Assembly: GCF_900167445.1 (NCBI RefSeq)
Contig: NZ_FUZT01000002.1
Span: 186,001-250,000 of the forward strand
DNA length: 64,000 bases
DNA from: Maledivibacter halophilus
Lineage (GTDB): Bacteria; Bacillota; Clostridia; Peptostreptococcales; Caminicellaceae
Direction of reading: 5' to 3'
Under the pieces are notes generated by a model, which worked only from the letters and a program-made list of their open reading frames with translations, did no database searches and was not told the DNA's origin. Of this stretch, positions 43,091 to 51,536 are shown piece by piece (position 1 is the first letter of the stretch; every line of letters begins with the position of its first letter). Made by a program: the position numbers and the translations under genes.

Positions 43091-44119
43091 ATGTCTTTAA
43101 AAAAGAAAATTTTATCAGGTGTTTTAGCAGTAAGCTTAATAGGAGCAGCTATTTTAACCGGTTGTGGAGCAAAGAATGCTAGTACAGGCGAATCATCAGG
43201 TAATGAAAAATATCCTAAAAAGGCAATGGAATTTATTGCCCCAAGTGGAGCTGGTGGAGGATGGGACCTTACTATTCGTACAGTAGCAAAGGTATTACAA
43301 GATACAAAAATATCTCCAGTTCCAATGCCAGTTACAAATAGACCAGGCGGAGGAGGAGGAGTAAATCTTGCCTATATGCAGGAACATAAAGGCAGTGATG
43401 CTTTGATTTCAGTATATTCACCACCTCTTTTATTGATCAATTTAAATGGCTCAACTGAGTTTAGTTATAAGGATACTACACCCCTTGCAAGATTAATTGC
43501 TGATTATGGAGTATTTGTAGTTGCAAAGGATTCTGAATATAATAGTATATCAGATGTAATGGAAGCACTTAAAAAGGATCCTAAAAGTGTAAAAATTGGT
43601 GGGAGTTCATCGGCTGGTAGTATGGATCATATTCAATTTCTATTAATGGCCAAGGCAGCCGGTGTTGAAAACATTAAAGAAATTGATTATGTAAGCTTCC
43701 AGGAATCTGGAGCAGCACAAATTTTAGGAGGGCATATTGATTTATTCTCTACTGGACTGGGCGAAGTAAAGGGATTACTAGAAAGTGGAGATTTAAAAGC
43801 CCTTGCTCAAACTGCAGATAAAAAAATTGGTACTGGAATAGTTTCAGAAATTCCAACTTGTAAAGAAGAAGGGATAGAAGCAACCTTTGTAAATTGGAGA
43901 GGCCTATTTGGACCACCTCAAATGCCTGATTATGCAGTAGAATTTTGGGAAGATGCTATAGCTAAGATGGTTAAGACCGAGGAATGGGCTCAGGCATGTG
44001 AAAGGAATAATTGGGATGAAGTATACTTAGATAAAGAAGAGTTTGAAGTGTTCTTACATCAAACAAATGAAGAATATAAAGAAATTCTTAATGATATAGG
44101 AATGTTGAAAGAAAAGTAA
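43091..44119 (+). CDS. tctC: tripartite tricarboxylate transporter binding lipoprotein
   Basis: A 342-residue TctC-type binding protein. The lipobox is LTGC near residue 25. FIAPSGAGGGWDLTIR near residue 48 and NRPGGGGGVNLAYM near residue 83 are the ligand-binding loops of this family. AAAGGAGAGG precedes ATG 43091, 27 bp after citX. With TctB and TctA it should import citrate for the lyase encoded upstream. Confidence 0.92.
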   Translation: MSLKKKILSGVLAVSLIGAAILTGCGAKNASTGESSGNEKYPKKAMEFIAPSGAGGGWDLTIRTVAKVLQDTKISPVPMPVTNRPGGGGGVNLAYMQEHKGSDALISVYSPPLLLINLNGSTEFSYKDTTPLARLIADYGVFVVAKDSEYNSISDVMEALKKDPKSVKIGGSSSAGSMDHIQFLLMAKAAGVENIKEIDYVSFQESGAAQILGGHIDLFSTGLGEVKGLLESGDLKALAQTADKKIGTGIVSEIPTCKEEGIEATFVNWRGLFGPPQMPDYAVEFWEDAIAKMVKTEEWAQACERNNWDEVYLDKEEFEVFLHQTNEEYKEILNDIGMLKEK

Positions 44120-44134
44120 AGGTTTTATAAGAGA

Positions 44135-44157
44135 TAATTATGCAATTTCCTCAATTA
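44135..44157. repeat. single end of the family 1 inverted-repeat element
   Basis: TAATTATGCAATTTCCTCAATTA is an exact inverted copy of the consensus end seen at 26701 and 49498. Only one end is present, in the 58-bp gap between tctC and tctB. It may be a relic of excision or of deletion. Confidence 0.55.
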
Positions 44158-44177
44158 ATTAAGGGAGTGATAAAAGG

Positions 44178-44645
44178 GTGAACTTATCATTATTAGCAGG
44201 AATTTTATCATTTATTATTGGAATAGTATATACTCTGCAAGCCTATTTATTACCTGATGCCACCATTGGAAAACCAATGGCACCCAAGGTTTTTCCTATT
44301 GTACTTGGTATACTTTTAATTTGTTTTGGTGGCAGTTTAATAATTCAAGAAGTTAAAAAGACAGGGTTTAAATTATTTGTAGAAAAAAAGACAAAGAATG
44401 ATCAATCATTAAAATTAATATTATATACTTGCTGCATATGTATTGTATATGCTCTTACTTTTAATAAATTAGGGTATGTACTATCAACAATACTTTTCTT
44501 GGAAATGATGTTATTATTATTTAGAGGTAAAGAGAAATGGAAGATGAATACAATTATATCAGTGAGTTTTAGTGTCTTGATATATATAACCTTTTCAAAA
44601 TTCTTAGGAATTACTTTACCTTCTATACCATTTATATATATATAG
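44178..44645 (+). CDS. tctB: tripartite tricarboxylate transporter small membrane subunit
   Basis: A 155-residue membrane protein with four predicted hydrophobic segments, the layout of TctB. PDATIGKPMAPKVFPIVLG near residue 26 is the typical N-terminal block. GTG 44178 is preceded by AAGGGAGTGAT. It lies between tctC and tctA, the standard order. Confidence 0.9.
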   Translation: MNLSLLAGILSFIIGIVYTLQAYLLPDATIGKPMAPKVFPIVLGILLICFGGSLIIQEVKKTGFKLFVEKKTKNDQSLKLILYTCCICIVYALTFNKLGYVLSTILFLEMMLLLFRGKEKWKMNTIISVSFSVLIYITFSKFLGITLPSIPFIYI

Positions 44646-44659
44646 TAGAGGTGACAAAT

Positions 44660-46168
44660 ATGGATATGTTGGGTTATTTATTACATGGATTTTCTGTTGC
44701 CCTGCAGCCGATTAATATAATGTGGGTGACAATAGGTGGAATTTTAGGAACAATTATAGGCATGCTTCCGGGATTGGGGCCAGCAACTGGGGTTGCAGTA
44801 CTTTTACCAATAACATTTTCAATGGGACCAGAAGCAGCATTAATAACAATGTGTGGTATATATTATGGAGCTATGTTTGGAGGATCAAGGAGTTCTATTT
44901 TAATTAATACGCCGGGGGATGGTGCTGCTATAGCTGCAACCTTTGATGGATATCCCATGGCTCAAAATGGTAGAGCTGAGGCTGCCCTTGCCATATCTGC
45001 TATTGCTTCTCTTATAGGTGGCTTAATAGCAGCAGTGATTATGGTTTTAGTGGCACAGCCTGTGGCAAAATTTGCATTGAAATTTGGGCCAGCTGAATAT
45101 TTCATGCTTATGGTTTTTGCCTTGTCTGCAACAGCATCCATGGCAAAGGGGAATCTTACCAAAGGGTTCATATCAATGTTTTTAGGCCTTATGATATCAA
45201 CCATTGGCATAGATGGCCAGTCGGGTATAGAGAGATTTACATTTGGAATATTAGAATTACAGACAGGAATAGATTTTTTAGTTGTAATTATAGCGATTTA
45301 TGCTTTAGGAGAAGTATTTAAAAGTTTTAAGACCATTAAAGAAGGAAAGAAACAAATGCAAAGGAAATTTAAAAGGATATGGATAAGCAAGGAAGATTGG
45401 AAAAGAAGTAAATGGCCAATCCTTAGAAGTATTCCTTTAGGGTTTTTTATTGGTTCCTTGCCTGGAGCTGGAGGAACAATGGCTTCTTTAATGGCTTATA
45501 ATAACGAAAGACAATTATCTGATCATCCAGAAGAATTTGGTAAGGGTGCTATTGAAGGACTTGCTGCACCAGAATCAGCAAACAATGCAGCATCGGTAGG
45601 TGCATTAATACCTATGTTAACCCTTGGAGTACCTGGTTCGGGAACGACTGCTGTTATGATGGGAGCACTACTTATGCTGGGGATTCAACCTGGACCTATG
45701 CTCTTTCAACAACATCCTAATTTAGCCTGGGGGCTTATCGCCAGTATGTTTTTAGGTAATTTAATGCTTGCTCTTATAAATATCCCTATGGCAGGGATTC
45801 TAGTAAGGGTTTTATCAATTCCTCCAAGGGTTTTATACCCAATTGTATTGGGACTTGCCTTCATTGGAACTTTTGCAATTAGCAATAGTGTTGTGGATTT
45901 TTACTTGCTTGTAATATTTGGTGCCATGGGATATTTTATGTCGAAGGCTAAAATACCTACTGCACCCCTTATTTTAGCGGCTATTGTCGGAAATAGTATG
46001 GAACAATCCTTTAGACAAACCTTGACGATTTCTGACGGTGATTTAAGTGCCTTTTTAAATTCTGGTGTTTCAATAGTACTATTAATATTAACTGTGCTTT
46101 CAATAGCTTTTCCCTTTATAAAGGATATGATTAATAAAAAGAAAAATACGGTGAGGGAAAGTATTTAA
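44660..46168 (+). CDS. tctA: tripartite tricarboxylate transporter large permease
   Basis: A 502-residue permease with about 11-12 membrane segments. GMLPGLGPATGVAVLLP near residue 38 and GSLPGAGGTMASLMAYNNER near residue 270 are the TctA signatures. ATG 44660 follows GAGGTG; GTG 44651 overlaps that site. It forms the ion-driven citrate channel with TctB. Confidence 0.94.
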   Translation: MDMLGYLLHGFSVALQPINIMWVTIGGILGTIIGMLPGLGPATGVAVLLPITFSMGPEAALITMCGIYYGAMFGGSRSSILINTPGDGAAIAATFDGYPMAQNGRAEAALAISAIASLIGGLIAAVIMVLVAQPVAKFALKFGPAEYFMLMVFALSATASMAKGNLTKGFISMFLGLMISTIGIDGQSGIERFTFGILELQTGIDFLVVIIAIYALGEVFKSFKTIKEGKKQMQRKFKRIWISKEDWKRSKWPILRSIPLGFFIGSLPGAGGTMASLMAYNNERQLSDHPEEFGKGAIEGLAAPESANNAASVGALIPMLTLGVPGSGTTAVMMGALLMLGIQPGPMLFQQHPNLAWGLIASMFLGNLMLALINIPMAGILVRVLSIPPRVLYPIVLGLAFIGTFAISNSVVDFYLLVIFGAMGYFMSKAKIPTAPLILAAIVGNSMEQSFRQTLTISDGDLSAFLNSGVSIVLLILTVLSIAFPFIKDMINKKKNTVRESI

Positions 46169-46194
46169 CCTTAAGTATAAGCTTTCAAACTTTT

Positions 46195-46260
46195 TATGGC
46201 ATAAGCTAATATTCTTGTGTAATTAAATTTACATGAGTATTTAATCTTATGCCATTTTCT
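46195..46260 (+). terminator. long-stem terminator after tctA
   Basis: TATGGCATAAG (46195-46205) pairs with CTTATGCCAT (46245-46254), followed by TTTCTTATTTT. The loop contains a second stem (AATATTCTTGTGTAA with TTTACATGAGTATT). Confidence 0.7.
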
Positions 46261-46295
46261 TATTTTATAATTTCATTGAGGAGTGGGAAACCATC

Positions 46296-48728
46296 ATGAC
46301 AATCAAAAAAGATACAGAGGACCTATTAAAATTAATATTTGCCACAGTTGTAGTTATGGGAATTATCTTAATAACTTCATATATAAATTATGAAGATATA
46401 CAGGGGCATATTATCTCAAAGGAACAGCAGCAATTATTGACAATATCAAAATCTGTATCTAGTAGTATTGAAAGGTTTTTTGAATATCATAGTGAAAATT
46501 TAGAAATTATTACTAAAAATAAATTATTTAAAGAGCAATTTAAAAAATATATGGTATCAAAGAAATTAAAAACTAAATTTGATAGTCTGGAAAATTATTA
46601 TATAATCCAAAAAGATGATATTGATAGAATACAATTATTAAGTACAGATTTTCAGGTGATTGATAGTTATCCCAAAAACGATGTATCAACTTATCCTTAT
46701 CGCTCAGAAGATATGACAAGAGTCTTAAAGGTGAAATCCCCAATTGTCAGCAGAGTTTATTCTCATAATGGTCAGCTTTATATTAGAATATATGAGCCAG
46801 TGTATTATAATTCGAAAATTGAAGCAATTGTATGTATTAAGATTAGTCTAGATAAAATCTATGAGAAATTGGTTAAGGCTATTCGAACGGGAGAAAATGG
46901 TTATGCTTCTGTTAAAGACCAAAATGGAGTTTTATTAATGCATCCTAAAAAGGAGGATTTAGGTGTAAATGTAATGAAGGCTAGAAGACAGGAATTTCCA
47001 GATTATGATTGGTCAGAGCTGGACGAATTGGTTCAGGAGCAAATGGCGGGAGGATCAGGAGTTGGCGTTTATCACTCTTTTTGGTATCATGATAAAGAGA
47101 GAAGGAGAATAAAAAAGTTTAGTGCCTACTCTCCTGTAAGAATTGATAATCAGTTCTGGATTGTAACTGTTTCTATGGATTATGTTGAAATGACTCAATT
47201 TATTCGGAATCGTACATATAAAATTTTAATGTTGAATCTTATTATTATTTTAATCTTTATTTCATGTATGTTTTATATATATAAGATTAAAAAGGGAAAA
47301 AGACAATTGGAAAAGGAGACAAAACTATTAAAGCAAGTCAATGACTTAAATAAAGAATTAGAAAAAGACATAGAAGAAAGAAAGTCCCTTGAGAAAGAGT
47401 TAATTCGCAGCAAAAAAAAATACGAAAGGCTTTTTAACAGCGGAAGTGATTGTACTTTTGTTTTGAATCTAGATGACAATAATTTGCCTACAGAGTTTTT
47501 AGAAGTAAATAAAAAGGCTTGTATGAGCCTTGAATATAATAAGGCAACCCTATTAAAAAAGTCATATTTGGATATTTCTGTAGATGGAAATAAAGAAAAA
47601 TTCAAAAATATTGTGAAATCCTTAAAAAGTGATAAATTTATCATTTTTGAAGATACCCTTATTTCCAGTAATGGCAGAGAAATACCTGTAGAGGTTAGTG
47701 CCCATCTTTTTAATCTTGAAAGGCAATTAAAATTAATTTTAATTGCTAGGGATATTACCAATAAAAAGATACAAGAAGAAGCTTTAAAAAGAAGTGAGAA
47801 GAGATTTAGAAAAATCATTAATCAAGTTGCAACTGAAATTTCAGATGAAATTGATGAAAATAATATAGATATTTATAATGTTGAAAAAAATCCAAATAAT
47901 TATCATTCTGAGATAGAAAACAAAAATCGAATTGCCTTAGAACTGGAAGAAATAAATATCAAGCTAGAAAAAATGTTTAAAAAAGAGGTAGATGAAAATA
48001 GAAAAAAAGAAGCTCTAATGATTTATCAATCAAGACTTGCAGCAATGGGGGAAATGATTGGAAATATAGCGCATCAATGGAGACAACCCTTAAGCTGTCT
48101 TGGGTTGATTTTCGCAAACATAGAGGATGCATATTACTATGGGGAATTGACAAAGGAATATTTAGAAGAATTAGTTGAAAAATCTCAGAAGCTTATCAGG
48201 CGAATGTCTCAAACAATAGATGATTTTAGGTACTTTTTTAATCCTAAAAGTGAGGAAAAATTATTTTCAGTGAAAGAAAACATTGAATTAACAGTTGATT
48301 TTCTTTATGAAAAGTTGAAGTTAAATGAGATTTCATTAAATATTCATTTGATTGAGGATAGTATGATTTATGGGCATCCCAATCAATATTCACAAGTAAT
48401 CTTTAATATTTTACAAAATTCAATTGATGCTTTAATAGAAAATAGATCAAGCAAAAGAAAAATTGATATTAGAATTTTCAAAGACGAACATAATCAAATA
48501 GTTGAGATTGAAGATAATGGCAAAGGTGTTGATAAGACCATTATTAATCACATTTTTCAGCAATATTTTACAACCAAAAGTAAAGGAAAAGGTACAGGAC
48601 TAGGACTTTATATGTCAAAGGTTATTATTGAAAAAAATTTTTATGGAAGTATAGATATATACAATCAAAATAATGGTTTATGTGTATCTATTATAATTCC
48701 CCAAAATGGAGTTGATAAAAATGAATAA
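46296..48728 (+). CDS. membrane sensor histidine kinase (Cache and PAS domains)
   Basis: An 810-residue hybrid-free kinase. A membrane segment at about 12-30 and another at about 308-330 enclose an extracellular Cache-type sensor. A coiled coil and PAS domain (about 375-490) follow, then the dimerisation box NIAHQWRQPL with H593 as the phosphorylated histidine, and an ATPase domain with NILQNSIDAL, DNGKGV and GTGLGLYMSK. It lies after the citrate uptake genes and next to its response regulator, so citrate or another organic acid is a reasonable signal. GAGGAGTG precedes ATG 46296. The stop codon overlaps the next start. Confidence 0.85.
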   Translation: MTIKKDTEDLLKLIFATVVVMGIILITSYINYEDIQGHIISKEQQQLLTISKSVSSSIERFFEYHSENLEIITKNKLFKEQFKKYMVSKKLKTKFDSLENYYIIQKDDIDRIQLLSTDFQVIDSYPKNDVSTYPYRSEDMTRVLKVKSPIVSRVYSHNGQLYIRIYEPVYYNSKIEAIVCIKISLDKIYEKLVKAIRTGENGYASVKDQNGVLLMHPKKEDLGVNVMKARRQEFPDYDWSELDELVQEQMAGGSGVGVYHSFWYHDKERRRIKKFSAYSPVRIDNQFWIVTVSMDYVEMTQFIRNRTYKILMLNLIIILIFISCMFYIYKIKKGKRQLEKETKLLKQVNDLNKELEKDIEERKSLEKELIRSKKKYERLFNSGSDCTFVLNLDDNNLPTEFLEVNKKACMSLEYNKATLLKKSYLDISVDGNKEKFKNIVKSLKSDKFIIFEDTLISSNGREIPVEVSAHLFNLERQLKLILIARDITNKKIQEEALKRSEKRFRKIINQVATEISDEIDENNIDIYNVEKNPNNYHSEIENKNRIALELEEINIKLEKMFKKEVDENRKKEALMIYQSRLAAMGEMIGNIAHQWRQPLSCLGLIFANIEDAYYYGELTKEYLEELVEKSQKLIRRMSQTIDDFRYFFNPKSEEKLFSVKENIELTVDFLYEKLKLNEISLNIHLIEDSMIYGHPNQYSQVIFNILQNSIDALIENRSSKRKIDIRIFKDEHNQIVEIEDNGKGVDKTIINHIFQQYFTTKSKGKGTGLGLYMSKVIIEKNFYGSIDIYNQNNGLCVSIIIPQNGVDKNE

Positions 48729-49500
48729 TACAAATAAAAGTATTCTATATAACCTTAAAGTCTTATATGTAGAGGATGAAGAATTAGTAAGGGAACAATT
48801 AGCACAATTCATTAAACGGCGGGTTGGAAAGCTGTATCTTGCATCTGACGGTGAAGAGGGAATAATGAAATTTAAGCAACATCAACCTGATATTGTTATT
48901 ACAGATTTAAAAATGCCTAAAATCGATGGTATAGAAATGGCAAAAAAAATTAGAAATATTGACAGTATATCTCCAATTATTATTACAACAGCTATATCTG
49001 ATGTAGAGTCAGTTATCCATACTATAGATGTTGGTATTGATAAGTATATTGTAAAGCCTATAGATACAAAAGAACTAATTAAAGCAATGGAAGAATCAGC
49101 ATTAAAGTTATATAAGATAAAATCTAAAGACACCATTGTCAATTCACTAATTCTTGAAAAAAATAGGAAAAAGGAATTGGAACAAAAAATTCAAACTGTT
49201 ATGGCTAAGTTTATTAAATCATCTACCGGGAAGGGACCCAAAAATGTTCAGGCTTTTATTCAAGGAGATATACTAACTGTTCAATTTTTTGAAACAAGAA
49301 CCTTATATGAAAAGACTTTACTTAATAATATTCAAAATATACAGTTAGTCAATTATAATAGAGAATTATTCTTCAAAGATAACAATGAATATATTGAAGA
49401 AGAAGTCAGAAAATTACTAGGAACTAATATCAAAATTGACGAAATAATGGTTGATTCGAAATTAGATATTGATCAAATTAAATTTAAGATTTATAGTTAA
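48721..49500 (+). CDS. response regulator with C-terminal MpsC (DUF2294)-like domain
   Basis: A 259-residue protein. Residues about 12-130 are a receiver domain: acidic pair in YVEDEE, phosphorylated D62 in ITDLKMP, and lysine in YIVKP. From about residue 150 it continues with KELEQKIQTVMAKFIKSSTG, KGPKNVQAFI and DEIMVDSKLD, which resembles the DUF2294/MpsC family and not a helix-turn-helix, GGDEF or other common output. The start ATG 48721 overlaps the kinase stop codon, so partner choice is clear. How such a regulator would act is not known; protein-protein control of membrane transport is one idea. Confidence 0.75.
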   Translation: MNNTNKSILYNLKVLYVEDEELVREQLAQFIKRRVGKLYLASDGEEGIMKFKQHQPDIVITDLKMPKIDGIEMAKKIRNIDSISPIIITTAISDVESVIHTIDVGIDKYIVKPIDTKELIKAMEESALKLYKIKSKDTIVNSLILEKNRKKELEQKIQTVMAKFIKSSTGKGPKNVQAFIQGDILTVQFFETRTLYEKTLLNNIQNIQLVNYNRELFFKDNNEYIEEEVRKLLGTNIKIDEIMVDSKLDIDQIKFKIYS

Positions 49501-49626
49501 ATAAGGAAATTGCATAATTACCTTGTGCAAAAACTATCTATTATATCTGGCTTTTAAATTTTTAAAGTATAACTACATATATTATGCAACCCAGCCAAAA
49601 TAGAATTATGCAATTTTTATAAATTA
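49498..49626. mobile_element. MITE-like inverted-repeat element (family 1, copy 3)
   Basis: 129 bp with ends TAAATAAGGAAATTGCATAA (49498, including the stop codon of the response regulator) and, inverted, GAATTATGCAATTTTTATAA (49603). Inside, ACTACATATATTATG is the inverted counterpart of the internal block of copy 1, so this copy is in the other orientation. It provides the stop codon of the upstream gene. Confidence 0.55.
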
Positions 49627-49654
49627 TAAATTCAAAAAAATCAGGAGGTATATT

Positions 49655-50074
49655 ATGAATTTTAAAAGATTTGGAAACAAGATAGTTATGCGAATTGATA
49701 GGGGGGAGGAGGTTGTTAAAACAATAAGCAAGTTTTGTGAAGATCAAAAAATAAAGCTAGGTTCTATTACTGGTCTTGGAGCAGCTGGCAGAGTTAAGAT
49801 GGGACTATTTGATGTGGAGAAAAAAGAATATTTTTCCAAAGAGTTTGTTGGTGACTACGAGATCACTAATATTACTGGAAATATATCAACTATGAATGGA
49901 GAGACATATCTTCATCTTCATGGAACAATAGCAGACCATGAATTAAAAGCTTTCGGAGGACACTTAAATGAAGCTGTTATTTGTGCAACCTGTGAATTAG
50001 TAATCGATGTAATTGATGGTATGGTTGATAGGGAATTTAATGAAGAGGTAGGATTGAATACATATAAATTTTAA
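49655..50074 (+). CDS. PPC (DUF296) domain protein
   Basis: A 139-residue protein made of one PPC/DUF296 domain, as in stand-alone bacterial homologues of plant AT-hook proteins. The probable metal-binding histidines are in YLHLHGTIADHELKAFGGHL (about residues 87-106). TGLGAAGRVKMGLFD near residue 40 is a family block. TCAGGAGG precedes ATG 49655. Cellular role unknown; homologues are annotated as DNA-binding, but evidence in bacteria is thin. A terminator follows. Confidence 0.8.
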   Translation: MNFKRFGNKIVMRIDRGEEVVKTISKFCEDQKIKLGSITGLGAAGRVKMGLFDVEKKEYFSKEFVGDYEITNITGNISTMNGETYLHLHGTIADHELKAFGGHLNEAVICATCELVIDVIDGMVDREFNEEVGLNTYKF

Positions 50075-50095
50075 AGTTTAATATTGTTTTTCTTT

Positions 50096-50137
50096 AAAAA
50101 ACATCCTCTTAAAATCATTTTAAGAGGATGTTTTTTG
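50096..50137. terminator. bidirectional intrinsic terminator
   Basis: AACATCCTCTTAAAA - TCAT - TTTTAAGAGGATGTT-type stem with T-runs on both strands. It ends the PPC gene on the plus strand and can serve the NUDIX gene on the minus strand. Confidence 0.85.
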
Positions 50138-50196
50138 TTGAAGGTCAATAACTATAGTAGTTTTGATATTGGACTATATATCAGAAACTATAGAAA

Positions 50197-50592
50197 TTAA
50201 CTTCTTTTTAAGCAACTAAGGATTTTTTCACCCTTTTCCAATATTCTAACAGAGGGGGAACAGTTAATTTTTTCAGTTTTCATCTCTTTAAGTGTTTTCC
50301 ACATGAAGTCCATGTGCTCAAAACTAATTTTTACTTTTCCACTTATATATTGGCAAATATATACAAATCCTAAAGAATTAGTTTTACTTTTATAAAACAC
50401 ATGGATTGGACATATGATTTTCACTTTCAAATTTGTTTCTTCCTTTATTTCTCTGAGAAGACCGTCTTCAGGATTTTCTCCTTTATCTAACCATCCCCCT
50501 GGTGGTGACCAGACCTTTGGAGGGTCAATTCTATTTAAGAAAAGATATTTACCCTCTTTTTCTACTAATCCTAAGACGAAAGGTTTTACCAT
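50197..50592 (-). CDS. NUDIX hydrolase
   Basis: A 131-residue NUDIX protein. The NUDIX box runs from GGWLDKGENPEDGLL to REIKEETNL, with all the metal-binding glutamates of GX5EX7REUXEEXXU. It starts VKPFVLGLVEKEGKYLFLNR, typical of MutT-like enzymes that clear nucleoside triphosphates or similar diphosphates. The C-terminus has several cysteines of unclear role. AGGAGGATTTCT lies upstream of its ATG. It is a single gene facing its plus-strand neighbours. Confidence 0.85.
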   Translation of the reverse strand: MVKPFVLGLVEKEGKYLFLNRIDPPKVWSPPGGWLDKGENPEDGLLREIKEETNLKVKIICPIHVFYKSKTNSLGFVYICQYISGKVKISFEHMDFMWKTLKEMKTEKINCSPSVRILEKGEKILSCLKRS

Positions 50593-50708
50593 AGAAATCC
50601 TCCTATTGGTGATTGTTTTTGTTGCAATACATAGTATTCAATGACAAGCTATTGGTGAAAAATATAGTGAGATAAATTAGAAACAAGTTTATAGTGTTTA
50701 TGCTTACA

Positions 50709-50763
50709 TTGCAAAAAAATAACATAAATGATATAATTTAAATGTTAGTTAGTACTAACATAA
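50709..50763 (+). promoter_or_regulatory. promoter and operator of the second TetR gene
   Basis: TTGCAA (50709-50714) and TATAAT (50732-50737) with a 17-bp spacer. Right after the -10 is TGTTAGT-TAGT-ACTAACA (50743-50760), containing the perfect palindrome GTTAGTACTAAC (50748-50759). It fits autorepression by the TetR protein and is nearly identical to the operator at 18783. Confidence 0.75.
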
Positions 50764-50779
50764 TTCCAGGAGGGATTTA

Positions 50780-51358
50780 ATGGAAAACCTAAACACATCG
50801 GAAAAAATACTAGAAGCAGCTATGAGATTATTTTCTGAAAAAGGATACAAGGCTGTTACAACTAAGAAGATTGCAAAGGAAGCTGGAGTATGTGAAATGA
50901 CTATTTTTCGACATTTTGATAATAAACGTAATCTATTTGAAAATGCCTTTGATAAATATATATTTACTCCAAAGCTTAAAACATTATTCGATGATAAACT
51001 AGAGTGGAATTTAGAAAAGGATCTAATGGAAATAAGTACTGTTTATCAAGATATGCTATGTAAAAATGAAAGAATAATATTGATGCAGCTTAAAAACAAT
51101 GAATTAATATTTGAACTTGACTCACCATTAAATAAATTTCCAAATGAATTTAAAAAATTAATGGCTGCATACTTTTCAAAAATGAAGGAAAAAGGAGTTG
51201 TAGATAAGGACCCAGATGTACTTGCTATAAATTTTCTTTCAAGTAATTTTGGGATTTTCACCAGCTTTACAATTCTTGAAAAATTTAATACCAATATTGA
51301 TATTGACTCGTGCATTACAGAGTTTGTAAAGACTTTTGCTAAGGGGATTACCTCTTAG
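50780..51358 (+). CDS. TetR-family regulator (second TetR)
   Basis: A 192-residue TetR protein, a paralogue of that at 30248. N-terminal helix-turn-helix with GVCEMTIFRHFDNKRNLF as recognition part. It has an inverted repeat directly between its promoter and start, so it should repress itself. The same operator type lies before the KAS III/Liv operon at 18.8 kb. The next gene is the acyl-CoA dehydratase activase-like protein, which may be part of the same response. CAGGAGGG precedes ATG 50780. Confidence 0.87.
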   Translation: MENLNTSEKILEAAMRLFSEKGYKAVTTKKIAKEAGVCEMTIFRHFDNKRNLFENAFDKYIFTPKLKTLFDDKLEWNLEKDLMEISTVYQDMLCKNERIILMQLKNNELIFELDSPLNKFPNEFKKLMAAYFSKMKEKGVVDKDPDVLAINFLSSNFGIFTSFTILEKFNTNIDIDSCITEFVKTFAKGITS

Positions 51359-51536
51359 CTCAGTATTTTTGTGAAAGGAAATTATAAACTTTTTTAAAAT
51401 AAATAAAAAAAACAGTCAAAAAAGAAGAAATTATAAATATGAATTAGTAAGAAGGCAGGTTTTTAGACAACTAATTGGAGTTAAATCATAAGAAACGAAA
51501 TGGTATCACTTCAATTTAGTTTAAGGAGGACTATAT

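Noticed and set aside
47273..47818. 181-codon antisense open frame within the histidine kinase gene
   Set aside because: The plus strand encodes the coiled coil and PAS part of the kinase; the antisense product is a low-complexity Ser/Phe/Leu sequence.
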